Of a stretch of DNA of 64,000 bases, positions 7,727-16,298 are shown in pieces. Source of the DNA: an uncultured Ferrovibrio sp. (GTDB lineage Bacteria > Pseudomonadota > Alphaproteobacteria > Ferrovibrionales > Ferrovibrionaceae). Position 1 is the first letter of the stretch, and each line of letters opens with the position of its first letter. The notes under the pieces were generated by a model. It did no database searches and had not been told where the DNA came from. It saw only the letters and a program-made list of their open reading frames with translations. The stretch covers positions 62,001-126,000 of the forward strand of contig NZ_CALGPC010000018.1 of NCBI RefSeq assembly GCF_937960835.1. The letters run 5' to 3'. Position numbers and translations under genes: made by a program.

Positions 7727-8233
7727 ATGACGAGTCAAATCCACCAGCACGCCCATCAGCACCCACGTCAGCACGCCCCGGGGCACGATCACGCGGCCTG
7801 TATCGTTGATGCTCTGGCCAAGGCGGAGGCGCATTGCGCGGGCACCGGCGCCAAGCTGACGCCAATCCGCCGCCGTGTTCTGGAACTGATCTGGCAGAGC
7901 CACAAGCCGGCCGGAGCCTACGATCTGCTAGCCCAGTTGGGTGGTGCAGGGCAGAAGGTGGCGCCGCCGACCGTCTACCGCGCCCTGGATTTTCTGGTCG
8001 AGCAGGGGCTGGTCCATCGGGTCGAAAGCCTGAATGCCTTCATCGGCTGTACCGAGCCCGGCCATGCCGTGCAGCAGGAAATCTTCATCTGCAAGGAATG
8101 CGGCACTGCAACGGAAATCAACGATCCCGAATTGGGCCAGCGGATTCAGCAGGATGCGCGGGCGCTGGGTTTTGCAGTCGAACGCCAGACTATCGAGGTT
8201 GTCGGCACCTGCCGCGAATGCCGCAAGCTTTAG
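7727..8233 (+). CDS. zur: Fur-family regulator, Zur-like, with histidine-rich head
   Basis: This 168-residue metalloregulator has the Fur-family winged helix (LTPIRRRVLELIWQS, then PPTVYRALDFLVEQGLVHRV) and a C-terminal dimerisation domain with CKECGTATEI and the terminal CRECRKL. These are the paired CxxC motifs that hold structural zinc in Zur/Fur proteins. The first 22 residues carry seven His (6, 8, 10, 12, 16, 20, 22), an extension beyond the standard fold that may buffer or sense metal. No zinc transporter gene lies beside it. Zur fits better than Fur because of the sequence around GCTEPGH and the four C-terminal cysteines, but this is not certain. Confidence 0.8.
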   Translation: MTSQIHQHAHQHPRQHAPGHDHAACIVDALAKAEAHCAGTGAKLTPIRRRVLELIWQSHKPAGAYDLLAQLGGAGQKVAPPTVYRALDFLVEQGLVHRVESLNAFIGCTEPGHAVQQEIFICKECGTATEINDPELGQRIQQDARALGFAVERQTIEVVGTCRECRKL

Positions 8234-8395
8234 CACTCGTGCGGGGCGATTGCCTGCAGGCGCCGATTTGAACTTATCCTTGTCATTGGCGCTGCGCCCG
8301 ATCGGGTGTAGCCTCTTGATGATCGGCAGTCTTTGCCGGAAGAACAAGACGAATGCATGCCGGCGGCTGCCACTCTGCAATGAGGAGAGCGCGCC

Positions 8396-8869
8396 ATGGC
8401 GATTGCAAGCAGCCTGCAGCAATATCTCGAACGCAATCACATCTACTACGAAGTGATTTCGCATCCGCGCTCCGGCACCATGCGCGCCGCGGCGCATTGC
8501 GCCGGCTTGCCCGAAGATGCGGTGGTCAAGGCGGTGCTGGTCGAAGACGATGACGGCTTCATGCTGGCGGCCGTGCCGGCCTCCTGCAATGTCGAGCTGA
8601 ACAAGCTGGCCAAGGTGGTGAACCGTCCGGTGGATCTGGCAACCGAGTCAGACATCGCCACGCTATTCACCGATTGCGAGCCCGGGGCGCTGCCGCCGGT
8701 CGGCGCTGCCTATGGCGTGGACGTGGTGGTGGATGACAGTCTGGATGATCGCTACGACCTCTATTTCGAGGGCGGCGATCATTGCACGCTCATCCACGTC
8801 AAGGGCGAGGATTTCGAACGTCTCATTCCCGAGGCGCGGCACGCCTCGATCCGCGACAGCGGCCGGTAG
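8396..8869 (+). CDS. YbaK/ProX-family aminoacyl-tRNA deacylase
   Basis: This 157-residue single-domain protein is of the YbaK/aminoacyl-tRNA-synthetase-associated fold. It has HPRSGTMRAAAHCAG and AVVKAVLVEDDDGFMLAAVPA, in which the Lys of VVKAV matches the conserved Lys of trans-editing deacylases, and the GALPPVG loop. Such proteins remove wrong amino acids from tRNA-Pro or related tRNAs. AATGAGGAGAG stands before the ATG. It lies alone on the plus strand and converges with the crotonase gene at 8873-9628, stops 3 bases apart. A trans-editing role fits the insert-lacking ProRS encoded at 58366-59694; which mischarged tRNA it prefers cannot be told. Confidence 0.85.
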   Translation: MAIASSLQQYLERNHIYYEVISHPRSGTMRAAAHCAGLPEDAVVKAVLVEDDDGFMLAAVPASCNVELNKLAKVVNRPVDLATESDIATLFTDCEPGALPPVGAAYGVDVVVDDSLDDRYDLYFEGGDHCTLIHVKGEDFERLIPEARHASIRDSGR

Positions 8870-8872
8870 GCC

Positions 8873-9628
8873 TTAGCTGAATTTCGGCGGACGCTTCTCG
8901 AAGAACGCCGTCATTGCCTCGCGGGCTTCGGCCGATTTGAGCTGGGCGCGGAAATGCACACCTTCTGCGGCCATCTGCCCGGCCACGTCGCCCTTCGACT
9001 GCCGCAGCAGCTGCTTGGTCAGTCTCACCGCCGTCGGCGGCTTGGCAGCGATCTTCCGTGCAACCTGCATGGCTTCGTCCAGCAGCCTGTCTTCCGCATG
9101 GACCGCGTTGACGATGCCGTATTCCTTTGCCGTAGCAGCCGTGAACGGCTCGCCCAGCAGCAGGAGTTCGGAGGCGCGGTGATGGCCGATCATGCGCGGC
9201 AACAGCAGGGATGAAGCCGCTTCCGGCACAAGGGCAAGGTTGACGAAGGGCAGCGAGAATTTGGCGTTCTCGGCGGCATAGACGAGATCGCAATGCAGCA
9301 GCATCGTCGTGCCGACACCAACCGCCACACCCGAAACCGCGGCGATCATCGGCTTGGAAATCGTGCTGATGGCGCGCAGGAAACGGAAGACCGGCGTCTC
9401 CTCGCCGGCCGGCGGATTGTTCAGGAAATCCTGCAGGTCGTTGCCGGCCGTAAAGGCGCCGCCATTGCCGGTGAACAGGATGACGCGGACATCGCTCTCG
9501 GTGTCAGCCTTCTCTAGCGCATCGGCCAGCGAAGCATACATTGCCGAAGTCAGCGCATTCTTCTTGTCTGGCCGGTTAAAGGTGATCGTCAGGATGCCAT
9601 CGGCCGGGGTGGTCAGAATCTCGGACAT
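8873..9628 (-). CDS. crotonase-family protein, delta3,delta2-enoyl-CoA isomerase-like
   Basis: This 251-residue crotonase-fold enzyme has oxyanion-hole segments GGAFTAGNDLQDF (57-69) and SGVAVGVGTTM (99-109). The two Glu of classical hydratases are replaced (GVGT at 104-107; Pro-Phe at 127-128). A Glu at 136 in LVPEAASSLLLP matches the catalytic Glu of ECI2-type enoyl-CoA isomerases. It is therefore better described as an isomerase than a hydratase (inference from motif position). It lies 46 bases after the cystathionine beta-lyase gene on the same strand. Confidence 0.85.
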   Translation of the reverse strand: MSEILTTPADGILTITFNRPDKKNALTSAMYASLADALEKADTESDVRVILFTGNGGAFTAGNDLQDFLNNPPAGEETPVFRFLRAISTISKPMIAAVSGVAVGVGTTMLLHCDLVYAAENAKFSLPFVNLALVPEAASSLLLPRMIGHHRASELLLLGEPFTAATAKEYGIVNAVHAEDRLLDEAMQVARKIAAKPPTAVRLTKQLLRQSKGDVAGQMAAEGVHFRAQLKSAEAREAMTAFFEKRPPKFS

Positions 9629-9674
9629 GATCGTTTCCTCCAGCTAAGCCGTCTGTGCGGCCTTGTGCCCATCC

Positions 9675-10856
9675 TCAGCCTTGCACCTTGTTCAGCCGCT
9701 CGAAGCCGGCTTTCAGATCTGCGATCAGATCGTCGGTTGCCTCCAGGCCGATATGCAGGCGGAGAAGAGCGCCGTGGTCCTTCCAAGGCTTGGCCGTGCG
9801 TAGGGCATGCGGCTTGGCCACGGTCACGAGGCTTTCGAAGCCGCCCCAGGAATAACCGATGCCAAAAAGTTCGAGGTGATCGACGAAGGCGGCCACAGCC
9901 TCGTCGCCGTATTTGCGGTCCAGCTCGAACGAGAAGAGGCCGCAGGCGCCGAGGAAGTCGCGCTTCCAGATTGCATGACCCGGATCGTCGGACAGGGCCG
10001 GATGCAGCACCCGGGTCACTTCCGGCCGGCCTTTCAGCCAGTCGGCGACCTTGATGCCGCTTTCCATATGGCGCGGCAGGCGGACGGCAAGCGTGCGGAT
10101 GCCGCGCAGGCCCAGATAGATCTCATCCGGCCCGGCATTGGTGCCGAGGGCGCGCGTGCTGTCGCGCAGCTCTGGCCAGCTTTCCTTGGTGGCGATGACG
10201 ACGCCCAGCATGGCATCGGAATGGCCGACGATATACTTGGTGGCCGCGTGCACGGAGAGATCGACGCCGTGCTGGAAGCTTTTGAAGTAAAGTGGCGTGC
10301 CCCAGGTATTGTCCATGGCGACCTTCGCGCCATGGCGATGCGCGATCTCGGCAATGGCTGGCACATCCTGGATCTCGAAGGTGAGCGAGCCCGGCGATTC
10401 CAAAAAGACCAGCGAGGTATTCGGCCGCATCAGATCCTTGATGCCGGCGCCGATCAGCGGATCGAAATACTGCGTCTCGACGCCAAGCCGCTTGAGCACC
10501 GTGTCGCAGAAATGCCGGGTCGGCCCATAGGCGCTGTCAGTGACCAGGATATGGTCGCCGGCCTTGACCACAGCGAGGATGGCGCCTGAGCAGGCGGCTG
10601 CGCCGGACGGGAAGCTCATGGCGCGATAGCCGCCCTCGATCTCGGCGACGGTATTTTCGAAGGCAAAGGTCAGCGGTGTGCCGATACGGCCATAGGAGGT
10701 GACCTGCTCGTCGCGCGCGCGGGCCGCATAGATTTCGCCGAGCGTCTTAAGATCGGGCTGCAGAATGGTCGAAGCGCGATAGACGGGGATATTGACGGCG
10801 CCGTGATGTCCTTCCGGGTCGCGGCCGAGAGTGGCGAGTTTGGTTTCGTCTTTCAT
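9675..10856 (-). CDS. metC: cystathionine beta-lyase (PLP-dependent)
   Basis: This 393-residue enzyme of the Cys/Met metabolism PLP family cleaves cystathionine to homocysteine, pyruvate and ammonia. The PLP Lys is at 207 within SVHAATKYIVGHSD, the form typical of MetC as opposed to MetB or MetZ. The cofactor-binding Asp is at 182 (AMDNTWGTPL), and the phosphate-binding region is SFPSGAAACSGA (81-92). Length is standard. It is divergent from the M20 peptidase gene over about 100 bases and stands upstream of the isomerase-like crotonase. No SAM riboswitch is apparent in the short leader. Confidence 0.9.
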   Translation of the reverse strand: MKDETKLATLGRDPEGHHGAVNIPVYRASTILQPDLKTLGEIYAARARDEQVTSYGRIGTPLTFAFENTVAEIEGGYRAMSFPSGAAACSGAILAVVKAGDHILVTDSAYGPTRHFCDTVLKRLGVETQYFDPLIGAGIKDLMRPNTSLVFLESPGSLTFEIQDVPAIAEIAHRHGAKVAMDNTWGTPLYFKSFQHGVDLSVHAATKYIVGHSDAMLGVVIATKESWPELRDSTRALGTNAGPDEIYLGLRGIRTLAVRLPRHMESGIKVADWLKGRPEVTRVLHPALSDDPGHAIWKRDFLGACGLFSFELDRKYGDEAVAAFVDHLELFGIGYSWGGFESLVTVAKPHALRTAKPWKDHGALLRLHIGLEATDDLIADLKAGFERLNKVQG

Positions 10857-10953
10857 TTTTGGGACTCCAGGTTCCCCCGACTATCGCAAAGCCGCGCCGG
10901 GCTTTCCAGCCTGCGCGGGGGGCGTTAAGAAGGGGAGAGGAGGAGATTTGCCT

Positions 10954-12351
10954 ATGACCCGAGACGCTGCCATTCGCGCTGCCACCTCTTATCTGGATGA
11001 GGGAGGTTTCACCGCCGATCTCGCGCGCCGTGTCGCTATCCCGACGGAAAGCCAGAATCCCGACCGGCGCGACGCCCTGGGCGAATACCTCGAGAAGGAA
11101 ATGCGCGGCAGCCTCGAGGCTCTGGGTTTCCAGTGCACCATTCATCCCAATCCCTCCCCGAAGGGCGGGCCGTTCCTGGTGGCGATTCGGCGCGAGCCGG
11201 GCGCGGCCAAGACGCTGTTCTCCTATGGCCACGGCGATGTGATCCGCGGCCAGGAAGCGCAATGGCGCGAAGGCCTCAACCCATGGAAACTGGTTCAGGA
11301 AGGCGAGAAGCTTTATGGGCGCGGCACGGCCGACAACAAGGGGCAGCACACGGTCAATATCGCCGCGCTGGCGGCGGTGCTGAAGGCGCGCGGCGGCAAG
11401 CTGGGCTTCAATGTTGTGCTGCTGATCGAGACGGGCGAGGAGGTCGGCTCGCCCGGCCTCGATGCCTTCTGCGCTTCGCAGCGCGAGGCCTGGGGTGCCA
11501 ATCTCTTCCTCGCTTCCGATGGACCGCGTCTGGACCCGAACCGGCCGACTTTGTATTGCGGCGCCCGCGGCGCGCTGAATTTCGACATGACCGTCGAACT
11601 CCGCAAGGGCGCGCACCATTCGGGCAATTGGGGCGGCTTGCTGGCCGATCCCGGCATCATCCTGGCGCATGCCATCGCCAGCATTGCGAGCCCCACCGGC
11701 CAGATCCGCATCCCTGAATGGGTGCCGAGCGAGTTGCCAGCCAGCGTGCGTCGCGCGCTTGCCGATTGCGAAGTCAGCGGCGGCAGCGACGGGCCGGAGA
11801 TCGATACCTGGTGGGGCGAGCCGGGCCTGACGCCGGCTGAGCGCGTCTATGGCTGGTGCAGCTTCGACGTTTTGGCCTTCAAGACTGGAAACCCGGAAGC
11901 GCCGGTGAACGCGATCCCGGGCATCGCTACCGCGCATTGCCAGATCCGCTTCGTCGTCGGAACCGATCATAAGCAATTCCTGCCCGCGCTGCGGCGCCAT
12001 CTCGACCGTCATGGTTTTCCGATGGTGCAGGTGGCGCAATCGCGTGCGGACATTTTCAAGGCGACGCGCCTCGATCCCGATCATCCTTATGTGCATTTTG
12101 CGCTCGACTCCGTCACGCGCACGACAGGGCGCAAGCCGGCTTTGCTGCCCAATCTCGGCGGCTCGCTGCCCAACGATGTGTTTTCCGAAACACTTGGGTT
12201 GCCGACCGTATGGGTGCCGCACTCCTACGCAGCCTGTTCGCAGCATGCGCCGAACGAACACGTTCTGCTGCCGGTGATGCGTGAAGGTCTGGCGATGATG
12301 GCCGGTCTGTTCTGGGATCTGGGCGAGGCGGATACGAACATCCTCGCGTGA
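10954..12351 (+). CDS. M20 family metallopeptidase (ArgE/DapE type)
   Basis: This 465-residue dinuclear zinc hydrolase carries the M20 motifs: YGHGDVIRG (first metal His and Asp), GRGTADNKGQH (bridging Asp), ETGEEVGSPG (catalytic Glu pair), GARGALNFDM opening the dimerisation domain, and a late PHSYAACSQHAPNEH (last metal His). Substrates in this family are N-acyl amino acids or dipeptides; which applies here is not evident. The ATG at 10954 is preceded by GGAGAGGAGGAG; a longer frame from 10831 would run over the metC promoter region. The stop overlaps the GTG start of the next gene. Confidence 0.88.
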   Translation: MTRDAAIRAATSYLDEGGFTADLARRVAIPTESQNPDRRDALGEYLEKEMRGSLEALGFQCTIHPNPSPKGGPFLVAIRREPGAAKTLFSYGHGDVIRGQEAQWREGLNPWKLVQEGEKLYGRGTADNKGQHTVNIAALAAVLKARGGKLGFNVVLLIETGEEVGSPGLDAFCASQREAWGANLFLASDGPRLDPNRPTLYCGARGALNFDMTVELRKGAHHSGNWGGLLADPGIILAHAIASIASPTGQIRIPEWVPSELPASVRRALADCEVSGGSDGPEIDTWWGEPGLTPAERVYGWCSFDVLAFKTGNPEAPVNAIPGIATAHCQIRFVVGTDHKQFLPALRRHLDRHGFPMVQVAQSRADIFKATRLDPDHPYVHFALDSVTRTTGRKPALLPNLGGSLPNDVFSETLGLPTVWVPHSYAACSQHAPNEHVLLPVMREGLAMMAGLFWDLGEADTNILA

Positions 12352-12821
12352 GTCTCGATCCGGCCTTTACTCTCGAATGGGGCCTTGCGGGGCTGTTTCT
12401 ATGGTCGCTCCTGGCAGCGACCATAGTGCCTCTTTCATCTGAAGCAGCATTGGCAACGGCGCGGGCAGTCGAGCTCGCGCCGACTCTTTCTCTCTTTGTA
12501 GTTGCCACCGCGGGCAATGTAGGCGGTGCACTGATCAATTGGGTGCTCGGAGCATACTGCCTGCGCTTTAAGCATCGGCGCTGGTTTCCAATCAACGCTG
12601 AGCAACTGCAAAAAGCATCAGAGCGGTTCAGCCGTTGGGGCGCAGCAATTCTCTTTTTCTCTTGGATTCCGCTCATTGGTGACCCGCTGACCTTTGCTGC
12701 CGGCGCTTTGCGTTATCCGTTGGCCCGATTTTTGATAGCGGTGACGGCGGGTAAGGCGGCGCGTTATGCTTTTGTCCTGTGGATAACTGACGTTGTCTTG
12801 CCCATTTTCGCAGCCTCGTGA
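12348..12821 (+). CDS. YqaA/DedA-like small membrane protein
   Basis: This 157-residue inner-membrane protein has four or five hydrophobic segments. It shows the SNARE-associated/DedA features: AATIVPLSSEAAL near the N-terminus, then GGALINWVLG, and the SWIPLIGDPLTFAAGALR loop characteristic of YqaA-type proteins, where the Gly-Asp pair is conserved. DedA-family proteins take part in lipid carrier or phospholipid flipping, but YqaA itself is poorly characterised. The GTG start overlaps the peptidase stop (GTGA), so the two are probably co-transcribed. Confidence 0.8.
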   Translation: MSLDPAFTLEWGLAGLFLWSLLAATIVPLSSEAALATARAVELAPTLSLFVVATAGNVGGALINWVLGAYCLRFKHRRWFPINAEQLQKASERFSRWGAAILFFSWIPLIGDPLTFAAGALRYPLARFLIAVTAGKAARYAFVLWITDVVLPIFAAS

Positions 12822-12881
12822 TAATTTTACGACCGGCCTGCGAAAATGCAGTCCAAGTCACAACAGGGAAGGGTAAATCAG

Positions 12882-13901
12882 ATGAAGATTTTGAAGACGG
12901 CCGCAGCAGCGGCGGTGTTCGTGCTTGCTGCGCAAGGGGCCTATGCCGGCGCCACGTTCGACGCCGTCAAAGCCAAGGGCTATGTCCAGTGCGGCGTCAA
13001 TACGGGTCTCGGCGGCTTCTCCGCGCCGGACGACAAGGGTGTCTGGAAGGGCTTGGACGTCGATATGTGCCGCGCTGTGGCCGCGGCGATGTTCGGTGAT
13101 GCGGGCAAGTTCCGCCTCACGCCGACGACTCCACAGCAGCGCTTCACCGCATTGCAGTCGGGCGAGATCGACATCCTGACCCGTAACACCACCCAGACTC
13201 TGGCGCGCGATGCTTCGCTCGGTCTGATCGGCGCGGGCGTGAACTACTATGACGGTCAGGGCTTCATCGTCACCAAGAAGCTGGGCGTGAAGAGCGCCAA
13301 GGAACTGAACGGCGCCACGGTCTGCGTGCAGCCGGGCACCACCACCGAGCTGAACCTCGCGGACTTCTTCCGCGCCAACAAGATGACGTTCAAGCCCGTC
13401 GTCATCGAGAAGATGGACGAAGTGGTCGGCGCCTATGCTTCCGGCCGCTGCGACGCCTACACGACCGACATCTCGGGCCTGGCCGCCACCCGCGCGACGC
13501 AGCTTCCGAATCCGGATGACCACATCATCCTGCCGGAAGTGATCTCCAAGGAGCCGCTCGGTCCGATGGTGCGTCAGGGCGACGACCAGTGGCTGGTGCT
13601 GGTCCGCTGGGCCTTGTTCGCGATGATCGAGGCTGAAGAGCTCGGCGTCACCTCGGCCAATGTCGACGAAATGCTGAAGAGCGAGAACCCGAACATCAAG
13701 CGCCTGCTCGGCGTCACCCCGGGCATGGGCAAGAATCTCGGCGTCGACGAGAAGTGGGCCTACAACATCATCAAGCAGGTCGGCAATTACGGCGAAAGCT
13801 TCGAGCGTAATGTCGGCAAGGGCAGCCCGCTGAAGCTGGAGCGCGGCGTGAACGCGCTGTGGACTCAGGGCGGCCTGATGTATGCTTGGCCGGTGCGCTA
13901 A
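12882..13901 (+). CDS. aapJ: general L-amino acid ABC transporter, periplasmic binding protein
   Basis: This 339-residue binding protein has a signal peptide (MKILKTAAAAAVFVLAAQGA, cleaved near AYAG) and the AapJ start GATFDAVKAKGYVQCGVNTG, then GFSAPDDKGVWKGLDVDMC, TPTTPQQRFTALQSGEIDIL and CVQPGTTTELNLADFF. All are typical of AapJ/BztA. ATG at 12882 gives the signal peptide directly; a longer frame from 12846 adds twelve residues without purpose. A strong terminator-like hairpin follows (13917-13953), so extra binding protein may be made relative to aapQMP. Confidence 0.95.
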   Translation: MKILKTAAAAAVFVLAAQGAYAGATFDAVKAKGYVQCGVNTGLGGFSAPDDKGVWKGLDVDMCRAVAAAMFGDAGKFRLTPTTPQQRFTALQSGEIDILTRNTTQTLARDASLGLIGAGVNYYDGQGFIVTKKLGVKSAKELNGATVCVQPGTTTELNLADFFRANKMTFKPVVIEKMDEVVGAYASGRCDAYTTDISGLAATRATQLPNPDDHIILPEVISKEPLGPMVRQGDDQWLVLVRWALFAMIEAEELGVTSANVDEMLKSENPNIKRLLGVTPGMGKNLGVDEKWAYNIIKQVGNYGESFERNVGKGSPLKLERGVNALWTQGGLMYAWPVR

Positions 13902-13916
13902 GCACTAGGAAGATGC

Positions 13917-13953
13917 GGTCCGGCGGCGAGACAGGGCGCTGCCGGACCTTTTT
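13917..13953 (+). terminator. rho-independent terminator-like hairpin after aapJ
   Basis: GGTCCGGC (13917-13924) pairs with GCCGGACC (13941-13948), followed at once by TTTTT (13949-13953). It lies between aapJ and aapQ, so it is probably a leaky intercistronic terminator that sets the ratio of binding protein to membrane components. Confidence 0.8.
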
Positions 13954-14001
13954 CCAAGCCTATAACGTTTCCTTTGTGTCAGTTTTTGCCATGGGGGGCA
14001 C

Positions 14002-15195
14002 ATGGCGTCTAATCCGATGAGCGGCGGTCAAAAAGCGCCAGCTCGGCGGCTGAGCTGGAACGATCCCGATGTTCGCTCGGTCGTCTATCAGATTGTTGCA
14101 TTGGCAGCGGTCGGCCTGATCGGCTGGTTCCTGGTTTCCAATACGCTGTACAATCTTCAGACCCGCAACATTGCGTCCGGATTTGATTTCCTCAGCCGCG
14201 AGGCGGGGTTTGCGATCGGCGAGGGGCCGATCCCGTTCGAACCGAGCGACACCTACGCCCGGGCCATCTTGGTCGGATTGCTGAATACGCTGCGGATCGC
14301 GGTGATCGGGATCATCCTGGCGACGATCCTCGGCACCATCATCGGCATCGCCCGGCTGTCGAAGAACTGGCTGGTCGCCAAGCTGTCCAGCATCTATGTC
14401 GAGGTAGTGCGCAACGTGCCGCTGCTGCTGCAGCTTTTCTTCTGGTACGCGATCATTACCGAGACGATGCCGGGGCCGCGCTCGGCCTTTCACCCGTTGC
14501 CGGGCATCTTCATCTCCAATCGCGGCATCAAGCTGCCGGCGCCATCCGATCACTTCGCCTTCGATCTCGCTGGGCTGGGATTCCTGGTGGCGCTGGTTCT
14601 GGCGGTTATTGTCTCCCATTGGGCGCGTAAACGCCAGGATGCCACTGGGCAGCCTTTCCCGGTCTGGCGCACCGCAATCGCGCTCGTCATCGGCCTGCCG
14701 CTGCTTGGCTGGATCATCGGCGGCGCGCCGCTCGAACTCGACGTTCCGCGCCTGCAGGGCTTCAACTTTGTTGGCGGCGCGACCCTCACGCCGGAATTCG
14801 CGGCCCTGCTGGCCGGCCTTGTCATCTACACGGCGGGCTTCATCGCCGAGGTCGTGCGGTCCGGCATCCAGGCGGTCAGCCACGGCCAGTGGGAAGCGGC
14901 CGAGGCGCTCGGCTTGAAGCGCGATCAGGTTCTGCGGCTGGTGATCCTGCCGCAGGCGCTGCGCGTCATCATCCCGCCGATGACCAGCCAGTATCTCAAC
15001 ATCACCAAGAACAGCTCGCTCGCCGTGGCGATCGGGTATCCCGATATCGTATCGGTGGCGAATACCACGCTGAACCAGACCGGTCAGGCGATCGAGGGCA
15101 TCCTGATCATCATGGCGGTATATCTTACCATCAGCCTGTCGATCTCGGTGTTCATGAACTGGTACAACAAGCATATCGCACTGGTGGAGCGCTGA
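14002..15195 (+). CDS. aapQ: general L-amino acid ABC transporter permease
   Basis: This 397-residue inner-membrane permease is of the HisM/GltK type with the long periplasmic insertion seen in AapQ. Early hydrophobic segment LAAVGLIGWFLVSNTL, then the first transport-domain helices (GLLNTLRIAVIGIILATILG), VRNVPLLLQLFFWYAI, and the EAA loop EAAEALGLKRDQVLRLVILP near residues 295-315 that docks the ATPase. It is one base from aapM and forms the permease heterodimer with it. Confidence 0.95.
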   Translation: MASNPMSGGQKAPARRLSWNDPDVRSVVYQIVALAAVGLIGWFLVSNTLYNLQTRNIASGFDFLSREAGFAIGEGPIPFEPSDTYARAILVGLLNTLRIAVIGIILATILGTIIGIARLSKNWLVAKLSSIYVEVVRNVPLLLQLFFWYAIITETMPGPRSAFHPLPGIFISNRGIKLPAPSDHFAFDLAGLGFLVALVLAVIVSHWARKRQDATGQPFPVWRTAIALVIGLPLLGWIIGGAPLELDVPRLQGFNFVGGATLTPEFAALLAGLVIYTAGFIAEVVRSGIQAVSHGQWEAAEALGLKRDQVLRLVILPQALRVIIPPMTSQYLNITKNSSLAVAIGYPDIVSVANTTLNQTGQAIEGILIIMAVYLTISLSISVFMNWYNKHIALVER

Positions 15196-15196
15196 G

Positions 15197-16285
15197 ATGT
15201 CGAGCGTATCCGAATCTCTTCCGCCTCCCACAACGGCCACCGGTCCGGTAGCCTGGGTGCGCGACAAGCTGTTCTCGTCGCCGCTGAACACGGTGCTGAC
15301 GCTTCTGTCGGTCTGGCTGCTGCTCATGACCTTGCCGCCGCTGGTCGAGTGGGGCCTGATCAACGCGCATTTCACCGCCGCTACTTCGGCGGAATGCCGT
15401 GCGTCGCCCGGCGCCTGCTGGGCCTTCATTGGGCAGAAATACCGCTTCATTCTCTTCGGCATCTATCCCTACGACGAGCAGTGGCGGCCGCTGCTGGCGG
15501 CGATCATTCTCACCTCGCTGATCGTGGTGAGCTGCATGCGGCGGTTCTGGAAGCCGCGGCTGGTCGGGATCTGGGCCGTTGGTCTCACCCTGGTCGGCAT
15601 CCTGATGTGGGGCGGCGTCTTCGGCCTGACCTATGTCGAGAACACCAATTGGGGCGGCCTGCCGCTGACCCTGATCCTGGCCACCTTCGGCGTCGCCTTC
15701 GCATTTCCCCTAGGGGTGCTGCTGGCCCTGGGGCGCCGTTCGCGGATGCCGGCGATCAAGACGATCTGTGTGGTGTATATCGAGCTGATCCGCGGCGTGC
15801 CGCTGATTTCGCTGCTGTTCATGTCGTCGGTGATGTTGCCGCTGTTCCTGCCGGAAGGCTTCACCATCGACAAGCTGCTGCGCGCGCAGATCGCCATCAT
15901 CATGTTCGCGGCGGCCTACATCGCCGAGGTGGTGCGTGGCGGCCTGCAGGCGATCCCGAAGGGGCAGTATGAAGGCGCCGATTCTCTGGGCCTGAGCTAC
16001 TGGCAGAAGATGGGACTGGTCATTCTGCCGCAGGCGCTCAAGATCGTTATCCCGCCGATGGTCAGCCTGTTCATCGCCGTCTTCAAGGACACGTCGCTGG
16101 TCGTCATTATCGGCATCTTCGATCTGATGAATGCGACCAAGACCTCGCTGGTCGACCCGGCATGGCGCGGCTTCTCCATCGAAGCCTACCTGTTCATATC
16201 GGCCATCTACTTCGTGTTCTGCTACTCCATGTCGAAATACAGCCAGCAGCTCGAAAAGCAGCTGGCCACCGGACATAAGCGCTGA
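15197..16285 (+). CDS. aapM: general L-amino acid ABC transporter permease
   Basis: This 362-residue permease has the AapM pattern: a soluble N-terminal tail, a first span (VLTLLSVWLLLMTLPPLVEW), a loop with two Cys (SAECRASPGACWAF), then transport-domain helices and the segment VYIELIRGVPLISLLFM. The EAA loop is visible as EGADSLGLSYWQKMGLVILP. It starts right after the aapQ stop and ends 13 bases before aapP. AapQ and AapM together form the channel for a broad range of L-amino acids. Confidence 0.95.
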   Translation: MSSVSESLPPPTTATGPVAWVRDKLFSSPLNTVLTLLSVWLLLMTLPPLVEWGLINAHFTAATSAECRASPGACWAFIGQKYRFILFGIYPYDEQWRPLLAAIILTSLIVVSCMRRFWKPRLVGIWAVGLTLVGILMWGGVFGLTYVENTNWGGLPLTLILATFGVAFAFPLGVLLALGRRSRMPAIKTICVVYIELIRGVPLISLLFMSSVMLPLFLPEGFTIDKLLRAQIAIIMFAAAYIAEVVRGGLQAIPKGQYEGADSLGLSYWQKMGLVILPQALKIVIPPMVSLFIAVFKDTSLVVIIGIFDLMNATKTSLVDPAWRGFSIEAYLFISAIYFVFCYSMSKYSQQLEKQLATGHKR

Positions 16286-16298
16286 GGATTAAACAACC

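Noticed and set aside
10747..12261. 504-codon minus-strand frame opposite the M20 peptidase gene
   Set aside because: The plus-strand peptidase has all metal motifs; the minus frame is low-complexity and His/Arg-rich.
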